A stretch of DNA of 64,000 nt from Mycobacterium persicum (GTDB lineage: Bacteria > Actinomycetota > Actinomycetes > Mycobacteriales > Mycobacteriaceae). Positions 17,285 through 25,390 of this stretch are shown here, in pieces. Position 1 is the first letter of the stretch, and every line of letters begins with the position of its first letter. The translations under genes were made by a program, and so were the position numbers. Under the pieces are notes generated by a model. It saw nothing but the letters and a program-made list of their open reading frames with translations. It was not told the DNA's origin and ran no database searches. The stretch is from positions 27,262 to 91,261 of the forward strand of contig NZ_MVIF01000011.1 of the NCBI RefSeq assembly GCF_002086675.1. Direction: 5' to 3'.

Positions 17285-18763
17285 ATGCCTGTGCAACGTG
17301 TGGTTCGTGCGGTGTGCACCGCATCGGCCGTCGCGGTCGTCCTCGGCACCGGATTGGCATGGACCAACGTCCGGTCGTTCGAAGACGGCATCTTCCACAT
17401 GTCCGCGCCCTCGCTGGGCCACGGCGGCGACGACGGGGCGATCGACATCTTGTTGGTCGGCCTGGATAGCCGCACCGATGCCCACGGCAACCCGCTGTCC
17501 GCCGAGGAACTGGCGACATTGCGCGCCGGCGACGAGGAAGCCACCAACACCGACACGATCATCCTGATCCGCATCCCCAACAACGGGAAGTCGGCCACCG
17601 CGATATCCATCCCGCGCGACTCCTACGTCCAGGCCCCCGGCCTGGGCAAGACCAAGATCAACGGCGTCTACGGCCAGACCCGGGAGGCCAAGCGGGCCGG
17701 ACTGGTCCAAGCCGGCGCTTCTGCAGCCGAGGCGGCGGCGGCGGGCACCGAAGCCGGTCGCGAGGCGCTGATCAAGACGGTGGCCGAACTCACCGGCGTC
17801 ACGGTCGACCACTACGCCGAGATCGGCCTGCTCGGTTTCGCGTTGATCGCCGACGCGCTCGGCGGCGTCGACGTGTGCCTCAAAGAACCTGTCTACGAAC
17901 CGCTTTCGGGCGCCGACTTCCCGGCCGGGCGGCAGAAGCTCAACGGTCCGCAGGCGCTGAGCTTCGTCCGCCAGCGCCACGAGTTGCCGCGCGGCGACCT
18001 AGACCGGGTGGTGCGCCAGCAGGCGGTGATGGCCTCGCTCGCCCACCGGGTCATCTCCGGCAAGACGCTGTCCAGCCCGGCCACGCTCAAGCGGCTGGAG
18101 CAGGCCGTGCAGCGCTCGGTGGTGTTGTCGTCGGGCTGGGACATCATGGATTTCGTCAAGCAGATGCAGAGCCTGTCCGGCGGCAACGTCGCCTTTGCCA
18201 CCATCCCGGTGCTCGACGGCGCCGGCTGGAGCGACGACGGGATGCAGAGCGTGGTGCGGGTGGACCCGCACCAGGTGGCCGACTGGGTGGGTGGGCTGCT
18301 GCACGAGCAGGACGAGGGCAAGACCGAGCAGCTGGCCTACACCCCGGCCAAGACCACCGCGGACGTGGCCAACGACACCGACATCAACGGACTGGCCGCA
18401 GCTGTTTCGGAAGTATTGAGCGCCAAGGGATTCGGCACGGGTTCGGTGGGCAACAACGACAGCGGCCACGTGAAGGGCAGCCAGGTGCGGGCCCCCAAGA
18501 CCGACGACCTGGGCGCGCAGCAGGTGGCCAAGGAACTGGGCGGGCTACCGATCGTCGCCGACTCGTCCGTACCACCGGGAACGGTCCGGGTGGTACTGGC
18601 CAACGACTACACCGGACCGGGCTCGGGCCTTGGGGCTAACTCGAGCGGCACCATGACGCCTGCCCGCGCTTCGAATTCCGGGAATGCCGGCACCTCGGAC
18701 ACCGCTCCCCCGCCCTCGCCGATCCTGACCGCGGGCTCAGATAATCCGGAGTGCATCAACTGA
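17285..18763 (+). CDS. lcp1: LytR-CpsA-Psr phosphotransferase Lcp1
   Basis: 492-residue LCP-family protein, Rv3267-like. Lcp1 transfers arabinogalactan from its lipid carrier to peptidoglycan. There is one N-terminal membrane anchor (CTASAVAVVLGTGLAW), then an extracytoplasmic LCP domain with LLVGLDSRTD, ISIPRDSYV, KINGVYG and the arginine-rich LSFVRQRHELPRGDLDR that binds the polyprenyl pyrophosphate. The last part (about 355-465) is a LytR_C domain, ending in a Pro/Ser/Thr-rich tail. It is divergent from rmlD, which feeds the same polymer. The 3' end overlaps the next gene by 13 bases. Confidence 0.92.
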   Translation: MPVQRVVRAVCTASAVAVVLGTGLAWTNVRSFEDGIFHMSAPSLGHGGDDGAIDILLVGLDSRTDAHGNPLSAEELATLRAGDEEATNTDTIILIRIPNNGKSATAISIPRDSYVQAPGLGKTKINGVYGQTREAKRAGLVQAGASAAEAAAAGTEAGREALIKTVAELTGVTVDHYAEIGLLGFALIADALGGVDVCLKEPVYEPLSGADFPAGRQKLNGPQALSFVRQRHELPRGDLDRVVRQQAVMASLAHRVISGKTLSSPATLKRLEQAVQRSVVLSSGWDIMDFVKQMQSLSGGNVAFATIPVLDGAGWSDDGMQSVVRVDPHQVADWVGGLLHEQDEGKTEQLAYTPAKTTADVANDTDINGLAAAVSEVLSAKGFGTGSVGNNDSGHVKGSQVRAPKTDDLGAQQVAKELGGLPIVADSSVPPGTVRVVLANDYTGPGSGLGANSSGTMTPARASNSGNAGTSDTAPPPSPILTAGSDNPECIN

Positions 18764-19467
18764 CCACGCTGTCGGCAGCGATCCTCGACCCGATGCTGCG
18801 AGCCGATCCGGTCGGCCCCCGTATCACCTACTACGACGACATGACCGGCGAGCGCATCGAGCTGTCAGCGGCGACCCTGGCGAATTGGGCAGCCAAGACC
18901 GGGAACCTGCTGCGCGACGAGCTGGCCGCCGGGCCAGCCAGCCGGGTCGCGGTGTTGCTGCCGGCACATTGGCAAACGGCGGCCGTGCTGTTCGGGGTGT
19001 GGTGGATCGGCGCCGAGGTAGTGCTCGACGGCCCGGCCGATCTGGCTCTGTGCACCGCGCCGCGGCTCGACGAGGCCGATGCGGCGGTTGCCGGCGGCGA
19101 GGTGGCGGTGTTGTCGATGGATCCGTTCGGCCGGCCGGCGCCCGACCTCCCGATCGGGGTCACCGACTACGCCACGGCGGTACGGGTCCACGGCGACCAG
19201 ATCATTGCCGAGCGCCACCCCGGGCCGGCGCTGGCCGGCCGATCGGTGGCCCAGGTGCTGGCCGACTGCGAAAACTCCGCGACGGCAAGAGGTTTGACGG
19301 CAAACGATCGGGTGCTTTCCAGCGCGTCCTGGTCCACACCCGATGAGCTGGTGGACGGCTTGCTCGCGGTTTTCGTCGTCGGCGCCTCGTTGGTACAGGT
19401 GACCAATCCCGACGCCGGGGTGCTGCAACGCCGGATTGAGACCGAAAAGGTCACCCGTGTCCTGTAA
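18751..19467 (+). CDS. TIGR03089-family protein (Rv3268-like)
   Basis: 238-residue protein conserved in actinobacteria. It looks like the N-terminal part of an acyl-CoA synthetase/AMP-binding fold: ITYYDDMTGERIELSAATLANWAAKTGNLL followed by VAVLLPAHWQTAAVLFGVWWIGA, but the ATP-binding and C-terminal subdomains are missing, as in other members of the family. No enzymatic role can be assigned. The GTG start lies inside the end of lcp1, so the two are probably co-transcribed. Confidence 0.75.
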   Translation: MHQLTTLSAAILDPMLRADPVGPRITYYDDMTGERIELSAATLANWAAKTGNLLRDELAAGPASRVAVLLPAHWQTAAVLFGVWWIGAEVVLDGPADLALCTAPRLDEADAAVAGGEVAVLSMDPFGRPAPDLPIGVTDYATAVRVHGDQIIAERHPGPALAGRSVAQVLADCENSATARGLTANDRVLSSASWSTPDELVDGLLAVFVVGASLVQVTNPDAGVLQRRIETEKVTRVL

Positions 19468-19559
19468 CCACCCACCAACCGGTGGCATGGCGGACAAGAT
19501 CTGCCGCAACCAACCGGGCGGAGCGCCGGACGCTGCACCCGGCGAAAGCAGGGCTAAAG

Positions 19560-19847
19560 CTAAGGCGTCGGGTGCGGGCTGCCCCTCCACGGGTACATGG
19601 TCTTGGTCATCACGTCGACAATGCCTTCGGAATTCCAGTACCAGTCGTGGGGAACATTCCAGTCCCAGCTGAGCACCTGACTTCCCGGGGGAGGGGGGTC
19701 ACCGGGGAACCAGTGCGTGCAGGTCATTCCCGGCGGGCAGTTCCCACCCTGGTAGCTAGGGCCGTCCGCCTGGGCAGTGCCCGATGCGAATACCGCCACG
19801 GCAAAACTGGCGGCCACTGTGCCCGCTAGTCCCCGCAGTCCGTTCAT
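19560..19847 (-). CDS. small secreted protein with one disulfide pair
   Basis: 95-residue protein with a clear Sec signal peptide: MNGLRGLAGTVAASFAVAVF then ASGTAQA, with cleavage expected after AQA. The mature part of about 65 residues has two cysteines in NCPPGMTC and many Trp, Tyr and Pro residues (WFPGDPPPPGSQ, WDWNVPHDWYWN). The ATG at 19847 has a GGGAG ribosome site. No function is recognised; short Trp/Pro-rich exported proteins of this kind are common in mycobacteria. It stands alone, convergent with the Rv3268-like gene. Confidence 0.75.
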   Translation of the reverse strand: MNGLRGLAGTVAASFAVAVFASGTAQADGPSYQGGNCPPGMTCTHWFPGDPPPPGSQVLSWDWNVPHDWYWNSEGIVDVMTKTMYPWRGSPHPTP

Positions 19848-20045
19848 GGGTGTCTCCCTTGCGCCCGGCGCGACCCGATGACGCGCCTGCCTGAAGCCAT
19901 TCCAGTGCGGCCGGATTGCTACCGATCCCAACTATGCCGGAGGGAACGCGGACTCGTACCGGTTACCGACAGACGCCGATTTCCTGCGCCGCGTGCGAAG
20001 GTGTCGGCGACCGACACCGACGTTCGCAGACTCGACACCCGAACG

Positions 20046-20090
20046 GCAATACATATTGATATTGCCATATTTCTATGTTAATTTCGGCAC
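20046..20090 (+). promoter_or_regulatory. AT-rich promoter/operator region of pacL1-ctpC
   Basis: This stretch is strikingly AT-rich for the genome. It contains ATATTGATATTGCCATAT, an imperfect palindrome of the kind bound by ArsR/SmtB metal sensors, and a TATGTT -10 at 20074-20079 about 60 bases before pacL1. A metal-responsive promoter is inferred from the downstream genes; no regulator gene is adjacent. Confidence 0.45.
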
Positions 20091-20140
20091 CGCAACCTAG
20101 CCCACAGGGTGACGACACGACCAATAGAGAGGTTCAAGCA

Positions 20141-20422
20141 ATGGCAGTGCAGGCGATCTTTGCGAAGGCAGCAACTACGGTGATCACCGGTCTGGCCGGG
20201 GTCACCGCCTATGAGGTGTTGAAGAAGATGGCGGCCAAGGCCCCGTTGCACCAGACCGCCGTGTCGGCCGCAGAGCTTGGTCTGCGTGGCACTCGTAAGG
20301 CCGAGGAGGCCGCGGAATCGGCCAGGCTCAAGATTTCCGACGTGATGGCCGAGGCCCGGGAGCGCATCGGCGAGGAGGCGCCCACTCCTGCCGTTGCTCA
20401 CGCCCACGACCACGACCACTGA
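20141..20422 (+). CDS. pacL1: P-ATPase-associated membrane chaperone PacL1
   Basis: 93-residue DUF1490 protein. In M. tuberculosis the orthologue (Rv3269) clusters with and stabilises the zinc pump CtpC and binds metal through its C-terminus. A single membrane segment is at the N-terminus (FAKAATTVITGLAGVTAYEVL), followed by an amphipathic, Ala/Glu-rich helix and a metal-binding tail of alternating His and Asp (HAHDHDH). It lies ten bases upstream of ctpC in one operon. Confidence 0.9.
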   Translation: MAVQAIFAKAATTVITGLAGVTAYEVLKKMAAKAPLHQTAVSAAELGLRGTRKAEEAAESARLKISDVMAEARERIGEEAPTPAVAHAHDHDH

Positions 20423-20432
20423 GCCACTCGAG

Positions 20433-22589
20433 ATGACGCTGGCAATTCCTCAATCCGTTCCTCACCAAGTGGTTTCCGATGCGGCCGGGCGCATGCGGGT
20501 CCACGTCGGCTGGGTGCGCGGTAATTCCCGCCGGGCGGTTGCGGTCGAAGAGGCCGTCGCCAAGCAGAACGGAGTGCGGGTGGTGCACGCCTACCCGCGC
20601 ACCGGGTCGGTCGTGGTGTGGTACTCGCCGCGGCGTTGCGACCGCTCGGCGGTGTTGCAGGCGATCAACGACGCGCAGCAGGTCGCGGCCGAGTTCATTC
20701 CGGCGCGGGCCCCGCATTCCTCGGAAATCCGCAACGCCGACGTGCTGCGCATGGTCATCGGCGGGGCGGCGCTGGCCCTGCTCGGGGTGCGCCGCTATGT
20801 GTTCAAGCAGCCGCCGCTGTTGGGCCCCAGCGGCCGGATGGTCGCCACCGGCGTCACCATTTTCACCGGCTACCCGTTCCTACGCGGCGCACTGCGCTCG
20901 CTGCGCTCCGGCAAGGCGGGTACCGACGCGCTGGTCTCGGCGGCCACCGTCGCCAGCCTCATCCTGCGGGAAAACGTCGTCGCGCTCACCGTGCTGTGGC
21001 TGCTCAATATCGGTGAGTACCTGCAGGATCTGACGCTGCGACGGACCCGGCGGGCGATTTCTGAGCTGCTGCGCGGCAACCAGGACACCGCCTGGATCCG
21101 GTTGCAGGACGGCGCTGAAGTCCAGGTGCCGATCGACACCGTGCAGATCGGCGACGAGGTGGTGGTGCACGACCATGTCGCCATCCCCGTCGACGGTGAG
21201 GTGGTCAACGGCGAGGCCATCGTCAACCAGTCGGCGATCACCGGGGAGAACCTCCCGGTCAGCGTCGTGGTCGGGACGCACGTGCACGCGGGTTCGGTGG
21301 TGGTGCGCGGGCGCCTGGTGGTGCGCGCCCAGGCCGTGGGCAACCAAACCACGATCGGCCGCATTATCAGCAGAGTCGAAGAGGCGCAACAGGATCGCGC
21401 TCCGATCCAAACCGTCGGGGAGAACTTCTCCCGCCGCTTCGTGCCCACCTCGTTCATCGTGTCCGCGATCACCTTGCTGATCACCGGGGACGTCCGGCGG
21501 GCCATGACCATGCTGCTGATCGCCTGCCCCTGTGCGGTGGGCCTGTCCACCCCGACGGCGATCAGCGCGGCGATCGGCAACGGGGCGCGCCGCGGCATCC
21601 TGATCAAGGGCGGCTCGCACCTGGAACAGGCCGGCCGGGTCGACGCGATCGTGTTCGACAAGACCGGGACGCTGACCGTAGGACGGCCGGTGGTCACCAA
21701 TATCATTGCCATGCATAAGGATTGGGAGCCCGAACAGGTGCTGGCCTATGCCGCCAGCTCGGAAATCCACTCCCGGCACCCGCTGGCCGAAGCGGTGATC
21801 CGCTCGACCGAGGAACGCCGGATCAGCATCCCGCCGCACGAGGAGTGTGAGGTGCTGGTCGGCCTGGGCATGCGAACCTGGGCCGACGGTCGGACCCTGT
21901 TACTGGGAAGCCCGTCGCTGTTGCGGTCGGAGAACGTCAAGGTCTCCAAGAAGGCATCGGAATGGGTCGACACCCTGCGACGCCAGGCCGAGACTCCGCT
22001 GCTGCTGGCCGTGGACGGCACGCTGGTGGGGCTGATCAGCCTGCGCGACGAGGTACGGCCCGAGGCGGCCGAGGTGCTGAAGGAGTTGCGGGACAACGGT
22101 GTTCGCCGCATCGTCATGCTCACCGGTGACCATCCCGACATCGCCAAGGTGGTCGCCGAGGAGTTGGGCATCGACGAGTGGCGCGCCGAGGTGATGCCGG
22201 AGGACAAGCTCGAGGTGGTGCGCGAACTGCAGGACGACGGCTACGTCGTCGGGATGGTCGGCGACGGCGTCAACGACGCCCCTGCGCTGGCCGCCGCCGA
22301 CATCGGGATCGCCATGGGGCTGGCCGGAACCGACGTCGCCGTCGAGACCGCTGATGTGGCGCTGGCCAACGACGATCTGCATCGGCTGCTCGACGTGCGA
22401 GACCTGGGTGGTCGGGCAGTGGAAGTGATCCGGCAGAACTACGGCATGTCCATCGCCGTCAATGCGGCCGGACTGCTGATCGGGGCCGGCGGCGCGCTGT
22501 CCCCGGTGCTGGCCGCCATCCTGCACAACGCGTCGTCGGTGGCGGTGGTGGCCAACAGCTCTCGGTTGATCCGCTACCGCCTGGATTGA
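20433..22589 (+). CDS. ctpC: P1B-type metal-exporting ATPase CtpC
   Basis: 718-residue P-type ATPase, the same length as M. tuberculosis CtpC, which protects against zinc poisoning and also transports manganese. The N-terminal HMA-like domain lacks the CxxC of copper pumps. The transmembrane ion-site motif is CPC at residues 365-367 (LIACPCAVGLSTPT); the phosphorylated aspartate is D409 in DKTGTLTVG; SAITGENLPV is the actuator TGE loop and MVGDGVNDAPALAAAD the hinge. The ATG at 20433 is ten bases after pacL1. A long inverted repeat follows the stop. Confidence 0.95.
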   Translation: MTLAIPQSVPHQVVSDAAGRMRVHVGWVRGNSRRAVAVEEAVAKQNGVRVVHAYPRTGSVVVWYSPRRCDRSAVLQAINDAQQVAAEFIPARAPHSSEIRNADVLRMVIGGAALALLGVRRYVFKQPPLLGPSGRMVATGVTIFTGYPFLRGALRSLRSGKAGTDALVSAATVASLILRENVVALTVLWLLNIGEYLQDLTLRRTRRAISELLRGNQDTAWIRLQDGAEVQVPIDTVQIGDEVVVHDHVAIPVDGEVVNGEAIVNQSAITGENLPVSVVVGTHVHAGSVVVRGRLVVRAQAVGNQTTIGRIISRVEEAQQDRAPIQTVGENFSRRFVPTSFIVSAITLLITGDVRRAMTMLLIACPCAVGLSTPTAISAAIGNGARRGILIKGGSHLEQAGRVDAIVFDKTGTLTVGRPVVTNIIAMHKDWEPEQVLAYAASSEIHSRHPLAEAVIRSTEERRISIPPHEECEVLVGLGMRTWADGRTLLLGSPSLLRSENVKVSKKASEWVDTLRRQAETPLLLAVDGTLVGLISLRDEVRPEAAEVLKELRDNGVRRIVMLTGDHPDIAKVVAEELGIDEWRAEVMPEDKLEVVRELQDDGYVVGMVGDGVNDAPALAAADIGIAMGLAGTDVAVETADVALANDDLHRLLDVRDLGGRAVEVIRQNYGMSIAVNAAGLLIGAGGALSPVLAAILHNASSVAVVANSSRLIRYRLD

Positions 22590-22601
22590 AACCGGTTACG
22601 C

Positions 22602-22659
22602 CGAGATTGCCGTCATGGCTGTGGATGAGCCGCCTACCACAACCCTGGCGGCAATCTCG
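22602..22659. repeat. long imperfect inverted repeat between convergent genes
   Basis: CGAGATTGCCG (22602-22612) pairs with CGGCAATCTCG (22649-22659), and the stem extends inward through TGTGG/CCACA. It lies 12 bases after ctpC and 16 before the end of the convergent membrane gene. It could be a bidirectional terminator or a copy of a dispersed intergenic repeat. Confidence 0.7.
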
Positions 22660-22675
22660 CGTCACGCCGAGCGCG

Positions 22676-23350
22676 TTAGCAGCCGCAGTCGTGACCCCGC
22701 CAGGACCGGACACCCTGCCACACCGCCACACCGGAAATGGCGAGCCCGATGACCGGGTCGACCCACCAGCCGCCGGGCCAGCCGGCCGTAATCGCCAGGC
22801 CCAGCAGCACCCCGGCGGCCTGCGCGGCGCACAGATAGTTCTGGGTGCCTTCGCCTTCGGTGGCCCCCGATTTCAGACGGGCGCCCAATTTGTGGTTGGC
22901 CCAGCCGAGAATCGGCATCAGCACCAGCGCGATGGCCGTCAACGCGATGCCCAGCACCGAGGTTTCGGCGTGCTGGCGGCCGGCCAGGTGGTGCAGGGAC
23001 TCGGCGGCGATATAGGGGGCGGTCAGCCAGAACGACACCGCGACTCCGCGTTGCGCGCGCCGCTCGGCGGTCTGGGACAGGGTGCGGTCGCCGGTGAAGC
23101 GCCACAGCACCATGGCGCTGGCCAGGCCCTCGGAGCCGCCGGCCAGAGCCCACCCGGTCAAGGCCACGGATCGCACCGCCAGGCCCTGCCACAGCCCGAT
23201 GCCGCCCTCGACGAGCAGCACGGCCAGGCTGACCCACGCCAGCCGGCGCGCCCACACCGCGTTGTGCTGCCATTCGGAGTCCCGCCCGGTCGTCGGCGTC
23301 GCGGGCGTCACCCCGTGGCAGTGGTCGGTCTGCGAGATCCCGGTGTCCAT
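22676..23350 (-). CDS. integral membrane protein, cation-efflux-like (Rv3271c-like)
   Basis: 224-residue membrane protein with about five hydrophobic segments (for example WVSLAVLLVEGGIGLW, VLGIALTAIALVLMPILGW, AAGVLLGLAITAGW). The layout and the loop GGSEGLASAMVLW resemble the CDF cation-diffusion family, but canonical metal-site aspartates are not obvious. It ends in HDCGC and has DHCHG near the N-terminus, both possible metal ligands. Facing the ctpC operon supports a metal-related role, which is inference only. The ATG at 23350 is chosen over a longer Arg-rich frame. Confidence 0.7.
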   Translation of the reverse strand: MDTGISQTDHCHGVTPATPTTGRDSEWQHNAVWARRLAWVSLAVLLVEGGIGLWQGLAVRSVALTGWALAGGSEGLASAMVLWRFTGDRTLSQTAERRAQRGVAVSFWLTAPYIAAESLHHLAGRQHAETSVLGIALTAIALVLMPILGWANHKLGARLKSGATEGEGTQNYLCAAQAAGVLLGLAITAGWPGGWWVDPVIGLAISGVAVWQGVRSWRGHDCGC

Positions 23351-23461
23351 CCCGACGATGTTAGGGGCAACCCTTGCCCGACGCCCGCTTCGACCGGCCC
23401 ACTGTGACCGAAGTGATGGCAATTAGTCTGACTGACCAATAGGCCGTCGAGGAGATCGCAG

Positions 23462-23930
23462 ATGGGGCGCACCGAGAACGACACCTGGGACCTGGCTTCC
23501 AGCGTGGGTGCCACGGCGACCATGGTGGCGGCCAGCCGCGCCCGCGCCACCCGGGCCGCCCTGATCGACGACCCGTTGGCCGAACCGCTGGTGCGCGCTG
23601 TCGGCATCGACTTCTTCATCCGGTGGGCCAGCGACGAACTCCGGCCCGAGGACGTCGACCTGCCCGATGCCCCGTGGGGCATGCAGCGGATGACCGACCA
23701 GCAGGCGGCGCGCACCCGCTACATCGACGCGTTTTTCGTCGCGGCCCAACACGACGGGATGCCCGCGGGCATCCGCCAGGTCGTCATCCTGACCTCCGGG
23801 CTGGACACCCGCGGATACCGGCCGCCCTGGGCGAGGGGAACGACGGTCTTCGAGATCGACGTGGCGCAAGTCTTCGCTTTCAAGACCACCGCACTTGCCG
23901 AGAACTACTACTGCACGGCGGCGCTGCGCC
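23462..23930 (+). pseudogene. truncated SAM-dependent methyltransferase (Rv0281 family)
   Basis: The first 150 codons match the mycobacterial putative SAM methyltransferase family (leucine carboxyl methyltransferase fold, normally about 300 residues): [47 protein letters not shown] and [18 protein letters not shown]. After about 23910 the similarity stops and the frame runs into the CoA-transferase start in another phase. So the C-terminal half is missing. A ribosome site (GAGGAG) precedes the ATG. Probably a remnant, though a short product could still be made. Confidence 0.75.
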
Positions 23931-23972
23931 GGCAGGCGGCCACACGTGAGGGAAACAGGGAAGGGTTCGCCG

Positions 23973-25157
23973 ATGCGGAACGACATACCTGCCAAGCCAC
24001 TCGACGGGTTTCGGGTCCTCGATTTCACCCAGAACGTCGCCGGTCCGCTGGCCGGACAGGTGCTGGCCGATTTGGGCGCCGAGGTGATCAAGATCGAGGC
24101 GCCCGGCGGTGAGGCGGCTCGCCACATCACCGCGGTCCTTCCCGGACGTCCGCCGCTGCCCACGTATTTCTTGCCCAACAACCGGGGCAAGAAATCGGTG
24201 ACGGTGGACCTGACCACCGGCGCGGCCAGGCAGCAGATACTGCGGCTCGCCGACACCGCCGACGTGCTGCTGGAAGGCTTTCGCCCGGGCGTCATGGAAC
24301 GCATGGGCCTGGGGCCCGAGGACTTGCGAGCCCGCAACCCGAAACTGATCTATGCGCGCCTGTCGGCGTTCGGCGGCAACGGCCCGCATGGCAACCGGCC
24401 CGGTGTCGACCTGATGGTCGCCGCCGAAGCCGGCATGACCACCGGGATGCCCACACCGGACGGCAAACCGCAGATCATCCCGTTCCAACTGGTCGACAAC
24501 GCCAGCGGCCACGTGCTGGCCCAGGCGGTGTTGGCCGCGCTGCTCAACCGCGAGCGCCACGGGGTGGCCGACACCGTCCGGGTGGCCATGTACGACGTCG
24601 CGGTGGGCCTGCAGGCCAACCAGCTCACCATGCATCTGAACAAGACCAGCGGCGACCGGCCCAAGCCCGATTCCGCGCCGCAAGCCAAGCGGCGTAAAGG
24701 GGTCGGCTTTGCCACCCAGCCGTCCGACGCGTTCCGCGCCGCCGACGGATACCTGTTGATCAGCGCCTATGTGCCCAAGCATTGGAACAAGCTGTGCCAG
24801 CTCATCGGCCGGCCCGATCTCCTGGACGACGAGCGGTTCATCGACCAGCGCGCGCGGGCGATCCACTACCACGAGTTGACCGACGAACTTCACTCGGCAC
24901 TGGCCGCCAAGACCGCCGCCGAATGGGTTGAGCTGCTGCAAGAGGGCGGTCTGATGGCCTGCCTGCCCTATACCTGGAAACAGGTCGTCGACACCCCGCT
25001 GTTCGCCGAGAACCAGCTAGCCGTCGAAGTCGGCCGCGGGGACGACGCCGTCACCGTGATCCGAACGCCGGCGCGCTATTCGAGCTTCAACGCGGTGGTC
25101 ACCGACCCCCCGCCGGCCCCCGGCGAGCACAACGACATGTTTCTGACCGAACCCTAA
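23973..25157 (+). CDS. family III CoA-transferase (CaiB/BaiF type, Rv3272-like)
   Basis: 394-residue class III acyl-CoA transferase. The N-terminus has the family opening [33 protein letters not shown] in its usual place; [13 protein letters not shown] and the segment [12 protein letters not shown] follow, the latter holding the catalytic aspartate that forms the aspartyl-CoA anhydride. The C-terminal domain contains [17 protein letters not shown]. Donor and acceptor are unknown. The ATG at 23973 gives the M. tuberculosis length. The upstream gene is the truncated methyltransferase, which overlaps nothing essential. Confidence 0.9.
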   Translation: MRNDIPAKPLDGFRVLDFTQNVAGPLAGQVLADLGAEVIKIEAPGGEAARHITAVLPGRPPLPTYFLPNNRGKKSVTVDLTTGAARQQILRLADTADVLLEGFRPGVMERMGLGPEDLRARNPKLIYARLSAFGGNGPHGNRPGVDLMVAAEAGMTTGMPTPDGKPQIIPFQLVDNASGHVLAQAVLAALLNRERHGVADTVRVAMYDVAVGLQANQLTMHLNKTSGDRPKPDSAPQAKRRKGVGFATQPSDAFRAADGYLLISAYVPKHWNKLCQLIGRPDLLDDERFIDQRARAIHYHELTDELHSALAAKTAAEWVELLQEGGLMACLPYTWKQVVDTPLFAENQLAVEVGRGDDAVTVIRTPARYSSFNAVVTDPPPAPGEHNDMFLTEP

Positions 25158-25390
25158 AGTCCAGGTGTCACGGTCCACAGCTTTCTTTGAGTTACCGATG
25201 AATTGACCTGCCCCGCGCTGACCTCGTAGAGAGCCGCGTAGAGGATTACATGGTCGTATTCCGTCACTTCACATATTCGCCATTTACCCAATATGAACTC
25301 TCTTTCAAGCCGGTGGGCAGCAGGGGCGTCGGCACGAGGGAAAGCGGTTCTGCCGCCGCCGACCTTTTGATCGCTTCGAGGAGCCACGAT

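Noticed and set aside
25158..25390. In-frame upstream start (25250) for the SulP-carbonic anhydrase protein.
   Set aside because: The extra 47 residues are not hydrophobic or SulP-like, while ATG 25391 has an AGGAG site directly before it and the usual SulP opening soon after.
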